IMG/VR virus record: IMGVR_UViG_3300025141_000588
Coordinates: 1 to 27,589 of that record
From: a virus
Direction: 5' to 3' (one strand)
Length of the DNA stretch: 27,589 nucleotides
Shown here: piece by piece, positions 14,856 to 21,479 of the stretch
Position numbering within the stretch: position 1 is the stretch's first letter
Layout of the letters: every line of letters starts with the position of its first letter
Notes under the pieces: model-generated
Seen by the model: the letters and a program-made list of their open reading frames with translations, nothing else
Told to the model about the DNA's origin: nothing
The model's database searches: none
Translations under genes and position numbers: made by a program

Positions 14856-15041
14856 TTAGAGTTCTTCAAACTCCGCGTCTATAACCTTGTTCAACATCCA
14901 AAATTGATTTTGATTGTTTTTTAAAACTAAATCACAACCATACATTGATTTAAGTTTGGTGTGGTCATCAACACGCTCCCCCGAACACTTACCGACAACC
15001 ACCCACTTACTACCTTGAAAATCAATCATCTCTGGAATCAT
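14856..15041 (-). CDS. Small protein following Hsp20, unknown
   Basis: 61 residues. Beta-rich start (IDFQGSKWVVVGKCSG), a loop with two Cys in all (C19, C35) and a short beta-alpha end (FWMLNKVIDAEFEEL); it resembles a compact SH3/OB-sized domain. Its ATG overlaps the Hsp20 stop region (TAATTAATG-like arrangement) and the operon ends right after it. No family recognised. Confidence 0.5.
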   Translation of the reverse strand: MIPEMIDFQGSKWVVVGKCSGERVDDHTKLKSMYGCDLVLKNNQNQFWMLNKVIDAEFEEL

Positions 15042-15382
15042 TAATTAACTTTTATCTTTCTTGGTTTCACTTCAGCTTTGTATGGAATGGATAAAGTTAA
15101 TAATCCATCAACCACCTTAGCGTCAATTGAATCAAAGTCAAACTTGTTATCAATTGAAAATCTTTTTACAAATGAATCATCATCTGTCTTACCTTCAATT
15201 ATTAATGTTTCAGAATCAACAGAGATGTCAATTGATTTTTTATTGAAGCCTGGTACTTTTAATTTTATTGTAGCACCATCATCATCGTGAGTGACATCAT
15301 CTGTGTAATTTATTTTATTCATTTTTCTGATTGCAAAAGTATCATCAAAAAAATTATCTAATAAGTTTGTTGTTAGTATCAT
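15041..15382 (-). CDS. Small heat-shock protein, Hsp20/alpha-crystallin family
   Basis: 113 residues. The alpha-crystallin domain spans most of the protein: DGATIKLKVPGFNKKSIDIS, LIIEGKTDDDSFVKRFSID and the hallmark AKVVDGLLTLSIPYK (A-x-x-x-(N/D)-G-x-L), with a short C-terminal tail (PRKIKVN). The N-terminal arm is short, as in phage versions. It is an ATP-independent holdase that protects unfolded proteins; phage Hsp20 genes are typical of marine T4-like genomes. GGAG lies before the ATG. A promoter-like region with an inverted repeat lies upstream at 15423-15448. Confidence 0.9.
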   Translation of the reverse strand: MILTTNLLDNFFDDTFAIRKMNKINYTDDVTHDDDGATIKLKVPGFNKKSIDISVDSETLIIEGKTDDDSFVKRFSIDNKFDFDSIDAKVVDGLLTLSIPYKAEVKPRKIKVN

Positions 15383-15422
15383 TTTAATTTCTCCTAGTTT
15401 GTTTAATAAAAAATGTCTACAC

Positions 15423-15448
15423 TATATATTGTACAAAAAGTGTACCAA
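15423..15448 (-). promoter_or_regulatory. Promoter-like region with inverted repeat upstream of hsp20
   Basis: GTACA and TGTAC arms are separated by five bases. On the minus strand TTGGTA, about 16 nt, then TATAGT could be the -35 and -10 boxes, with the repeat lying in the spacer. Operator function is inference. Confidence 0.35.
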
Positions 15449-15449
15449 A

Positions 15450-16010
15450 CTATAATAGAGTCATTAAGTCTGACAATCTGTCAATACTTTTATACTTGGT
15501 ATGACATTCTTTATTCCAAGATTGTTTCATACATATAGCCTCACCACTATTAACACTTTTGTTTTGAAAGTCTTTTAACTTTTCAGGTGAATCATCAATC
15601 AACATATCAACATCAACTAAATATTTATGTTTAGTAAAATGTATTTCATCAAACCCAACAAATCCCCAGCGTTGTAACCATTCTTCAGTTGGTTCAATAC
15701 AATGTTCTCTTTGAGCTGATACTAAAATTAACTTGTGACCATTTTCAATAGCCCAAGCTCTCAACTTATTCCAATCTTCAACAGCTGATTTGATTGGAGG
15801 ACAACCAACTCCAAAGAAATCTAAATAGTAATCTTCAAAAACATACTTTTCAGTTTCATCATCTGTCCAGAATGGTAACCATTGTTCCCAATCCCACGAT
15901 GTTGGTTCAAGAATTTTATCTGCGTGTTGTGGGTGAGTTTTTTTTATTGTATCTGTAATACAAGTAATCAAATCTCTTAAAATTCCATCGCAATCAATGC
16001 CTATCCTCAT
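15450..16010 (-). CDS. HAD-family 5'-nucleotidase-like phosphatase
   Basis: 186 residues. Motif I is DCDGIL (D6, D8), motif II is in HKLILVSAQ (Ser after a beta strand), and motif III/IV is KYLVDVDMLIDDSPEKL with Lys and paired Asp. The cap region carries aromatic WDWEQWLPFW. The pattern fits 5'(3')-deoxyribonucleotidases (NT5C group) found in phages, acting on nucleoside monophosphates in the cytoplasm. Its start overlaps the end of the upstream 68-residue gene by 17 nt. The exact substrate is unknown. Confidence 0.75.
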   Translation of the reverse strand: MRIGIDCDGILRDLITCITDTIKKTHPQHADKILEPTSWDWEQWLPFWTDDETEKYVFEDYYLDFFGVGCPPIKSAVEDWNKLRAWAIENGHKLILVSAQREHCIEPTEEWLQRWGFVGFDEIHFTKHKYLVDVDMLIDDSPEKLKDFQNKSVNSGEAICMKQSWNKECHTKYKSIDRLSDLMTLL

Positions 16011-16200
16011 TGAACCCCTCTCTTAAATCATTGTAGTGTTTCAAGCCAGAGATTGCTAACACTTCTAAAATCTCATCTGCTAACTCTTCCACTTGATTTA
16101 AATTTTTAAATTTGTCTTTATGTTTTTCAATTAACATCTCTACCAATTTATATTTGGTGTAGTTGCCAACCTTCTCATAAATTATTTCTCTTTCGTCCAT
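15994..16200 (-). CDS. Small helical protein, unknown
   Basis: 68 residues, charged, three probable helices (YTKYKLVEMLIEKHKDKF, VEELADEILEVLAI, LKHYNDLREGF). It lies between a micro-ORF and the HAD nucleotidase gene, overlapping the latter by 17 nt, so it is part of the operon beginning at 18601. No motif recognised. Confidence 0.5.
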   Translation of the reverse strand: MDEREIIYEKVGNYTKYKLVEMLIEKHKDKFKNLNQVEELADEILEVLAISGLKHYNDLREGFNEDRH

Positions 16201-16201
16201 T

Positions 16202-16357
16202 TTAATTTACCTCTATTTTAATTCCTTGTGTATTAACATTCCATTGTAGCTCTGTAATATCTTCTACAATACCCTCAATCTCTTGTCTATTTAGAAAGTC
16301 CATATCCATACTATCTTTTATTCTTTCTAATCTGTCTAATAGTTCTTGTCTAGTCAT
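16202..16357 (-). CDS. Micro-ORF (51 aa), unknown
   Basis: 51 residues, MTRQELLDRLERIKDSM followed by an acidic, helical remainder ending QGIKIEVN. Overlaps the preceding micro-ORF by an ATGA and has GGAG before its start. The first 11 residues resemble those of that neighbour (MTKQDILDRIQ), suggesting tandem duplication. Confidence 0.5.
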   Translation of the reverse strand: MTRQELLDRLERIKDSMDMDFLNRQEIEGIVEDITELQWNVNTQGIKIEVN

Positions 16358-16482
16358 TTTTCTCCTTCTTCTATTATATCATTTTCTAAATCGTGTCGTA
16401 GTAAATCTAAATCACCTGATTCAGTATCTACATTCTGATATAAAACATTTTGTATTCTATCTAATATATCTTGTTTAGTCAT
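16354..16482 (-). CDS. Micro-ORF (42 aa), unknown
   Basis: 42 residues, MTKQDILDRIQNVLYQ then an acidic tail (DLDLLRHDLENDIIEEGEK). It begins 1 nt after the stop of the VWA protein gene, with GGAGG inside that gene's end serving as binding site. Related at its N-terminus to the following micro-ORF. Confidence 0.5.
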   Translation of the reverse strand: MTKQDILDRIQNVLYQNVDTESGDLDLLRHDLENDIIEEGEK

Positions 16483-16483
16483 T

Positions 16484-18601
16484 CTATACCTCCAAGAATT
16501 TTTTGTTCATTGTTTTAGCCACAGCCATCATATTAGTTGGAGTGATGAACTCAGCGTCCTTACCATACATTGACTTGAAAGCCTTAGCGTCATAAGAATC
16601 ATCACTCACTTTGTAATCAGTAATGAAGTAACTCAACACACTAATACCTTTAGCTCTCATATTGTCACACATTTTTTTAGTATGTCTTTGAGCTCTCTCA
16701 CCAGAGTAGTAGATTTCCGAGTTATCAAAGTAAGGTTGACCATCTGAGTAGTTGATGAAGTAACTATCTTGATTAGAGTTACCTGGAATCAAATCTTTCT
16801 CAATAGCCTCAAAACATAATCCCTCAGGAGTAGTTCCACTAACATTAAGAGCCCCAAATAAACTTTTTACTTTTTGTAACTTGTCAACTCTTGAATCATA
16901 ACACACCATCATCATTGGAACACCTTGAGTGTTACCTTTAGAATGAGTAGCTCTGATAGTCATCACAACATCAATGTTACCAGCCATATCACATGCCTTA
17001 ATCATCGCAACTGCCGAAGTCATAGCCTTGTTCCATTTGTCACCTGACATAGAACCACTAGCATCAACCGACAAGTGTAAGTAAGCTTTGTTATATCTTT
17101 CAGTAAGAGTGTGAGAGAAAACATTTGAGTTTCCGAACCCAAGTTCAGCAATCAATCTCTTGTCAATCTTACCTGAATCTTGTCTTGAGAATTTCAACTG
17201 AGACTCTTCACCTCTAACTTGAAGTTTTCTACCCAACATAGAACCAAGTCTTAAACCTTCTTCAACAAAGTTATATTCTTCATAATTACTATAAGAACTT
17301 TGATTCCAAGTCTGAGCACAACCAAATTGATTAGAGTCAATCAAACCTTGTGTTAGTTTTTTAACAACCAAACACTTAGTACCTTTACTGATAGTTCCAC
17401 TCCAATTATCATTCTCAACTCCACTACCAACATTCTCATAAGTAGCACCTGACTCTTCAATAGCCTGAATATCTTGGTTTTCTTTTTTATTTAATTTTGT
17501 TTTTTGAACATCACCATTAAGAAACTTTTCTTGTTTCTCAAAGTGTTTTTTCAACATTTGTTTTTGTCTTTCAGTTAATTCAACAGAATCAGAACCATCA
17601 TCATTTCCAAGATTTTCATCAGGAGTTGTTGAAGATTCAATCTCATTATTATCTATCATATCTTGAAGTTCTTCATCAGACATAGTCTTACTATCACCTG
17701 AACCATTACCCTCTTGAGAATCACCATCCTGTGAATCAGAATCACTATCTTGTGATTGAGAATCATCTGAATCTTTTGTTTCAATCTTATCAATGTTAAG
17801 AAGAACAATACTCATCACATCACAAGCAACATTGAAAGCCTGTCTTGTCTCAGACAATAAACCTCTTTGAATACCACCTAAGTTGATAGTTTGATAAATT
17901 TCTTTTAAACCTTTAAGAGCAGTTAGTTGTCTGTTCTTGTTATGTAAGTTAATAATTCTAAACATATAAGACTCAATCTCTTCTGTTCTGAACTCATCTG
18001 ATAATAAACCTTTATCTACATTCTTTGAGTAGAAATACTTTTCATACATTGAGTGATAATAAGATTTATAACCAGGAGAAGTTCTGAAAATGAAACTATC
18101 AATTCTTCTATCTTCAACATAGTTTAGAATGTTTTTGATAGTTGAAATAACTTCATATCTTTGAACACCAACTTTCTCAGCCACATCATAAATCTCTTGT
18201 GGAATCTCAATTTCTAAATTCTTTAATAAATTAAAATCAGAAAGTTTAATGTGAGAACCCTCGTGAAGAGCAAGTCCAACAGCCACATCAAATTTCTTAT
18301 CATCTAAGTTAGAACCGATAACAACTTTTTTACCATCAGTATAACTTGAATCATTTGAATTGAAGACAACAGGTATATTATCTTCAGTAACAATATTAAC
18401 AAAGTTACCAATGGCTCTTTTATAACCAGCCAAAGCAACCAAGTCTTTACCTTTTTTTACATTCGTATCTAAACCTAAAAACTCATCAACATCATAGTCA
18501 TCATTATCATCTAACCAAAAATGACTATTTTGTTTAACAGTGTTTTTAACCGGCCCACTACGAAAGGTAAAACCCTTAAAATCTCTTTCATTAAAACTCA
18601 T
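16484..18601 (-). CDS. CobT-like protein: HExxH region plus von Willebrand factor A domain
   Basis: 705 residues. N-terminal part has a zinc-peptidase-like LALHEGSHIKL (HExxH at 113-117) and, 45 residues on, NYVEDRRID, where the Glu could be the third ligand. Residues 275-340 are an acidic Ser/Asp/Gln linker. The C-terminal VWA domain has the full MIDAS: DASGS (513-517), the Thr in SGTTPEG and the Asp in NYSDGQP. This is the architecture of phage homologues of the cobaltochelatase subunit CobT, whose partner is an AAA+ ATPase (CobS) common in marine T4-like phages but not seen in this window. An AAA+/VWA remodelling role is more likely than cobalamin synthesis. AAGGAG precedes the ATG. Confidence 0.8.
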   Translation of the reverse strand: MSFNERDFKGFTFRSGPVKNTVKQNSHFWLDDNDDYDVDEFLGLDTNVKKGKDLVALAGYKRAIGNFVNIVTEDNIPVVFNSNDSSYTDGKKVVIGSNLDDKKFDVAVGLALHEGSHIKLSDFNLLKNLEIEIPQEIYDVAEKVGVQRYEVISTIKNILNYVEDRRIDSFIFRTSPGYKSYYHSMYEKYFYSKNVDKGLLSDEFRTEEIESYMFRIINLHNKNRQLTALKGLKEIYQTINLGGIQRGLLSETRQAFNVACDVMSIVLLNIDKIETKDSDDSQSQDSDSDSQDGDSQEGNGSGDSKTMSDEELQDMIDNNEIESSTTPDENLGNDDGSDSVELTERQKQMLKKHFEKQEKFLNGDVQKTKLNKKENQDIQAIEESGATYENVGSGVENDNWSGTISKGTKCLVVKKLTQGLIDSNQFGCAQTWNQSSYSNYEEYNFVEEGLRLGSMLGRKLQVRGEESQLKFSRQDSGKIDKRLIAELGFGNSNVFSHTLTERYNKAYLHLSVDASGSMSGDKWNKAMTSAVAMIKACDMAGNIDVVMTIRATHSKGNTQGVPMMMVCYDSRVDKLQKVKSLFGALNVSGTTPEGLCFEAIEKDLIPGNSNQDSYFINYSDGQPYFDNSEIYYSGERAQRHTKKMCDNMRAKGISVLSYFITDYKVSDDSYDAKAFKSMYGKDAEFITPTNMMAVAKTMNKKFLEV

Positions 18602-18613
18602 ATAACTCCTTAA

Positions 18614-18634
18614 TTAACTTACAGTATAAGTTAA
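18614..18634 (-). promoter_or_regulatory. 8-bp inverted repeat over a putative -10 box of the VWA gene
   Basis: TTAACTTA (18614-18621) and TAAGTTAA (18627-18634) around CAGTA. On the minus strand the repeat covers TATACT, a plausible -10, and lies about 13 nt before the ATG at 18601, next to the ribosome binding site. It may be an operator or an RNA hairpin. Confidence 0.4.
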
Positions 18635-18664
18635 CACTTTTTTTGCTAATAAACAACAATATAA

Positions 18665-18693
18665 TTGTAACAGTTTGTAACAACATTGTTACA
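18665..18693 (+). repeat. TTGTAACA direct pair plus inverted copy
   Basis: TTGTAACA at 18665-18672 and 18675-18682 (starts 10 bp apart) and the inverse form TTGTTACA at 18686-18693, upstream of the VWA gene. Same pair as at 19877 and, on the minus strand, 9230. Confidence 0.5.
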
Positions 18694-18697
18694 GAAT

Positions 18698-18793
18698 GGG
18701 AACTCTGGTCAACCACTCGCTTCCCACCGTTTTGTTTCACACGCCTAAGCCTTGTCCGTTGTGAGTTCCCACTCATATTGAGGTTGCAAACCC
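18698..18793 (-). ncRNA. GC-rich structured noncoding segment, candidate RNA element
   Basis: About 55% GC in 18698-18770 within a roughly 30% GC window. GGGAACTC (18698-18705) pairs perfectly with GAGTTCCC (18763-18770), enclosing 57 nt. TGGGAA (18697-18702) can instead pair with TTCCCA at 18721-18726, and ACTC (18771-18774) with GAGT at 18763-18766, so mutually exclusive folds are possible. A further hairpin (GAGGTTGC/GCAAACCCTC type, 18778-18793) follows the stop at 18794. No poly-T tail, no tRNA T-loop and no known riboswitch consensus was recognised. Strand is uncertain; minus chosen because it would be the leader of the VWA gene. Confidence 0.35.
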
Positions 18794-19372
18794 TCAAATC
18801 AATATCTCAATTTTTTTACCAAGATAATCAATATCACATTCTGTCCATAATTGGTCTGACATTGATTTACTTATCTTAGCTGTATATGGTAAATTATCCT
18901 TACTACCACTCCACCCATTTACCTCTCCATTTTTACCATATGTTTCTTTCCAATTTAAAGCTGTGTAATCTATAATGTCTGCATTAAATACTAATAACCA
19001 ATATCGTTTGATACCATTATCCCAATCTTTTTTATTTCTACCTAACATCACATATTTATCATAATGTGGTTTTGATATAAAGTTAATCTTTTCTTCAATT
19101 GTTTTATGTGAAGTAGTTCTATGCCCATTCCATTTAATAGTGTTTTTATTTAAATTAATATCACCACTTTTATTTTGATACCTTGTTTTATCTTTACCCT
19201 CTGATACTACATCAGCACCAACTGAATGACCACCACCATTCCAATTTGAATCTTTACCATTTATGGCTTGGTCAAATATATCCTCCCACAATTCAGCTTT
19301 TACTGGAAATCTATACAACTTGTGGTGTTGAGATATTTTATCTTTTATAATCTTAATTATGTTTTTATCCAT
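18794..19372 (-). CDS. Putative PD-(D/E)xK restriction-like endonuclease
   Basis: 192 residues. The block GGGHSVGADVVSEGKDKTRYQ then NKSGDI places D54 and, about 12 residues on, Q66-N-K68, matching the D-x(n)-(D/E/Q)-x-K core of the nuclease fold. E28/E30 in the first helix could be the additional acid. The H-S-x-G-A-D segment resembles that of several type II restriction enzymes. The remainder is beta-rich with many Trp and Tyr (GIKRYWLLVFNADIIDY). No methyltransferase partner is next to it. GGAG precedes the ATG, which sits right at the stop of the phosphatase gene. Role (host DNA degradation, defence against rival phages) is inference. Confidence 0.45.
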   Translation of the reverse strand: MDKNIIKIIKDKISQHHKLYRFPVKAELWEDIFDQAINGKDSNWNGGGHSVGADVVSEGKDKTRYQNKSGDINLNKNTIKWNGHRTTSHKTIEEKINFISKPHYDKYVMLGRNKKDWDNGIKRYWLLVFNADIIDYTALNWKETYGKNGEVNGWSGSKDNLPYTAKISKSMSDQLWTECDIDYLGKKIEILI

Positions 19373-19834
19373 TTAAAAATCTCCATCTGCAACTTGAAAA
19401 CAGGTAAGTCCATTAGCTCTCCAAGTATCAACAACTTGTTGTCTATCATCAAAAACAGCAAAGACATCATCTTTATCAAGAAGAGTATCTAACCAAAATT
19501 GTTTCAATTCATTATCAGGCCAGTAGTGTTTATCCTCTGGTCTTTGTTGTAGTAAATCAAATGGAACATTGTGTTGATTTAACCAATCAATTGTAACATC
19601 TTTTGTTCTATCAGAACGCCCACTAAAGATAACAATTCTGAATCCTTGTGAGTGAAACAATTGAGCAGTTTTAATAACTGGTGTGTTTGGTTCATCTAAT
19701 GAAATGTTCTTTGGGTTAAAGAAAATATCCCAATCCAACTTACCATTAGGTTTTGTAGAAATCGCTCTTCGTTTATCAATCAGAGCAAGTGTTCCATCTA
19801 AATCAAATATAATTGTTTTCTTATCTTTTATCAT
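19373..19834 (-). CDS. HAD 3'-phosphatase resembling the PNKP/PseT phosphatase domain
   Basis: 153 residues from the ATG at 19834. HAD motif I is IIFDLDGTLA (D11, D13), motif II IVIFSGRSD, and the end carries VFAVFDDRQQVVDTWRANG, then LTCFQVADGDF. These are the signature of the C-terminal phosphatase domain of T4 polynucleotide kinase (PseT) and relatives, which removes 3'-phosphates from RNA or DNA ends. The kinase domain is absent, so it is a stand-alone phosphatase. The -10 box at 19840-19845 lies only 5 nt before the ATG, and no ribosome binding site is visible, which suggests a leaderless mRNA. Confidence 0.8.
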   Translation of the reverse strand: MIKDKKTIIFDLDGTLALIDKRRAISTKPNGKLDWDIFFNPKNISLDEPNTPVIKTAQLFHSQGFRIVIFSGRSDRTKDVTIDWLNQHNVPFDLLQQRPEDKHYWPDNELKQFWLDTLLDKDDVFAVFDDRQQVVDTWRANGLTCFQVADGDF

Positions 19835-19839
19835 ACTAT

Positions 19840-19868
19840 AATATACGAAGATTTGATATTTATCACAA
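19840..19868 (-). promoter_or_regulatory. Promoter of the 3'-phosphatase gene (leaderless type)
   Basis: Minus strand: TTGTGA (19868-19863), 17-nt spacer, TATATT (19845-19840). Transcription would begin at or within 1-2 nt of the ATG at 19834. Part of a divergent promoter region with the plus-strand genes. Confidence 0.5.
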
Positions 19869-19876
19869 CATATAAA

Positions 19877-19894
19877 TTGTAACAATTTGTAACA
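19877..19894 (+). repeat. TTGTAACA direct repeat pair (possible operator)
   Basis: Two perfect TTGTAACA copies at 19877-19884 and 19887-19894, starts 10 bp apart, between divergent genes. Identical architecture to 18665-18682. Confidence 0.55.
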
Positions 19895-19896
19895 AA

Positions 19897-19913
19897 TTGA
19901 TATTTATAGATGG
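19897..19913 (+). promoter_or_regulatory. Candidate late-type promoter for the plus-strand genes
   Basis: TTGATATTTATAGATGG, the plus-strand instance of the motif seen before 4746, 13330 and 22049. It ends 1 nt before the ATG at 19915 but would serve the following genes. Confidence 0.35.
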
Positions 19914-19914
19914 T

Positions 19915-20019
19915 ATGGAATATTTAGCATTAATAATATTAACAACTGGAATATCCATTACGATGATTGGTGGGGTTGTATTATTATTATATATTGCGTG
20001 GAGAACATTAGGTGATTAA
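19915..20019 (+). CDS. Tiny single-pass membrane protein
   Basis: 34 residues: MEYLALIILTTGISITMIGG continuing with VVLLLYIAWRTLGD. One hydrophobic helix of about 25 residues and a short charged end. Its last codons overlap the GTG start of the metallopeptidase gene by 8 nt. No good ribosome binding site is seen, so its reality rests on hydrophobicity and coupling. Confidence 0.4.
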   Translation: MEYLALIILTTGISITMIGGVVLLLYIAWRTLGD

Positions 20020-20371
20020 ATTAATGGATATATTAAACGAAGCTGATTACTTAAAAGATGCTATGAATAATGGTAAAAAAATATTCAAGCAATTACAAAA
20101 GATGTATCCAGATATACCAAAGTTTCCATTAATATTTAAAAATTTAAGAGGTAGAGGAACTGGATTTCTAACTACAAGAAGAATTGGTGGTAGAGATGTT
20201 CCAATAAAGATAACAGTTGATAGTTCTGGTATGACATCATATGATGCTGATTATGGAGTATGTCATGAATTTGCTCACGCAATATTAGGATACACAAAAG
20301 GAAATTTGGGTCATAATAGAGAACACGATAATTTAACATATAAGTTAGCAAAAAAGTTTGGATTGGCTTAA
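20012..20371 (+). CDS. Zincin-type metallopeptidase with capsid-targeting-like N-terminus
   Basis: 119 residues from a GTG at 20012; an ATG at 20024 is the alternative. The HExxH motif is VCHEFAHAILG (85-89), followed by GHNREHD, which could provide the third zinc ligand, as in SprT/M48-like small zincins. The first residues MIKLMDILNE|A parallel those of the next gene (MIHLTTLLAE|A) over exactly ten residues. This supports the GTG start. They resemble T4 capsid-targeting sequences cut by the prohead protease after (I/L)-x-E. It might therefore be packaged and injected. No inhibitor or substrate is evident. Confidence 0.6.
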   Translation: MIKLMDILNEADYLKDAMNNGKKIFKQLQKMYPDIPKFPLIFKNLRGRGTGFLTTRRIGGRDVPIKITVDSSGMTSYDADYGVCHEFAHAILGYTKGNLGHNREHDNLTYKLAKKFGLA

Positions 20372-20372
20372 A

Positions 20373-21479
20373 ATGATACACCTAACTACATTACTAGCAG
20401 AAGCCAAACTCAAACTAAACATACCTTCCGATATAAAGAAACTCCACAAATTATTTAAGAAGAATGGTAAACAACTTTATGTTGTTGGTGGTGCTGTTCG
20501 TGATGCTATATTGGGTAAGAGTCCTAAAGACTTTGACTTAACCACAGATGCTAAACCTGATGAAGTGTTGGACATAGCTAAACAAGGTGGATTCAAATCA
20601 GTAGAGGTTGGAAAACAATTCGGTGTTGTGATAATAGGTGGACACGAGATTGCTACATTCAGAAAAGATATAGGTAAGGGAAGAAGACCTGATGCTGTTG
20701 ACTTCACAGATATTAAAGGTGATGTTAAGCGTAGGGACTTAACCATTAATGCTTTGTTCTACGATATAGGTAAGAAACAAATCGTTGACTTAGTCGGTGG
20801 TATAGCTGACTTGAAGAAAAAGAAAATCAGAACCGTTGGTAAAGCAGAGGATAGATTTGATGAAGACCCACTTCGTAAGTTAAGAGCCGTTAGGTTCGCT
20901 GGTAGTGTTGGTGGTAAGATGACTAAGGATACTTGGGCTGCACTTAAACAGAACTCCGATATATCAGGAGTAAGTGCGGAACGAATAAGAGATGAATTTA
21001 TCAAAGGTGTCACCAAAGCTAAAAAAGTTCCCAACTATTTTAAAATGTTAAAAACTTTAGGAATGTTTAAACAAATCTTTCCTGGATTAAGTGTGTTACA
21101 TCAAAAATTAAATACCAATGATTATAAATTACAGATAGCTTATATGTTACAAACTAATGATAAGGATAAAATTAAATCTAAACTGAATAGTTTAAAGTAT
21201 ACTAATGTAGAGGTTAATGATATATGGTTGTTGATACATATGTCAAGACCAGCTGAAGTAATTAAGGACTTACCTACATTTAAAAAATTACAATCCAATA
21301 GTAAGTTAACTACATCACAGATTAAAGAGTGGGGTAAGATAAATTCAAGTAAGTATGTTACTCAATTATGGAATTGGAAGTTATCCATTACAGCAAAAGA
21401 TGCTATGTCTAAAGGATTAAAGGGTAAAGATATTGGTGACTACATCAAGGATGAAGAAGAAAAACTATTCCTCAGTTGA
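20373..21479 (+). CDS. CCA-adding/poly(A) polymerase-type nucleotidyltransferase
   Basis: 368 residues from the ATG at 20373 (an upstream in-frame TTG overlaps the previous gene). Class II tRNA nucleotidyltransferase motifs are complete: GGAVRD (39-44), DFDLTTDA with catalytic D53 and D55, RRDLTINALFYD (120-131), the EDPLRKLRAVRFA arginine-rich motif, and GVSAERIRDEF. The C-terminus (KGLKGKDIGDYIKDEEE) matches the tail of such enzymes, so it appears full length. It would repair or add tRNA 3' CCA ends, or add A tails. The first ten residues, MIHLTTLLAE, may be a removable capsid-targeting sequence. The gene ends 15 nt inside the convergent gene 21465-22049. Confidence 0.88.
   Translation: MIHLTTLLAEAKLKLNIPSDIKKLHKLFKKNGKQLYVVGGAVRDAILGKSPKDFDLTTDAKPDEVLDIAKQGGFKSVEVGKQFGVVIIGGHEIATFRKDIGKGRRPDAVDFTDIKGDVKRRDLTINALFYDIGKKQIVDLVGGIADLKKKKIRTVGKAEDRFDEDPLRKLRAVRFAGSVGGKMTKDTWAALKQNSDISGVSAERIRDEFIKGVTKAKKVPNYFKMLKTLGMFKQIFPGLSVLHQKLNTNDYKLQIAYMLQTNDKDKIKSKLNSLKYTNVEVNDIWLLIHMSRPAEVIKDLPTFKKLQSNSKLTTSQIKEWGKINSSKYVTQLWNWKLSITAKDAMSKGLKGKDIGDYIKDEEEKLFLS

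Noticed and set aside
18698-18770. tRNA gene (73 nt, closing 7-8 bp stem)
   Set aside because: Length and end stem fit, but no T-loop (TTC-R-A), no anticodon or D-arm pairing on either strand could be drawn.
18602-18790. Cobalamin riboswitch in front of the CobT-like gene
   Set aside because: Although the gene name would fit, no B12-box-like sequence was recognised in the leader.
18591-18797. Minus-strand ORF of 68 codons over the structured region
   Set aside because: Starts at TTG, low-quality Cys/Arg-rich composition, and overlaps the hairpins and the putative promoter of the VWA gene.
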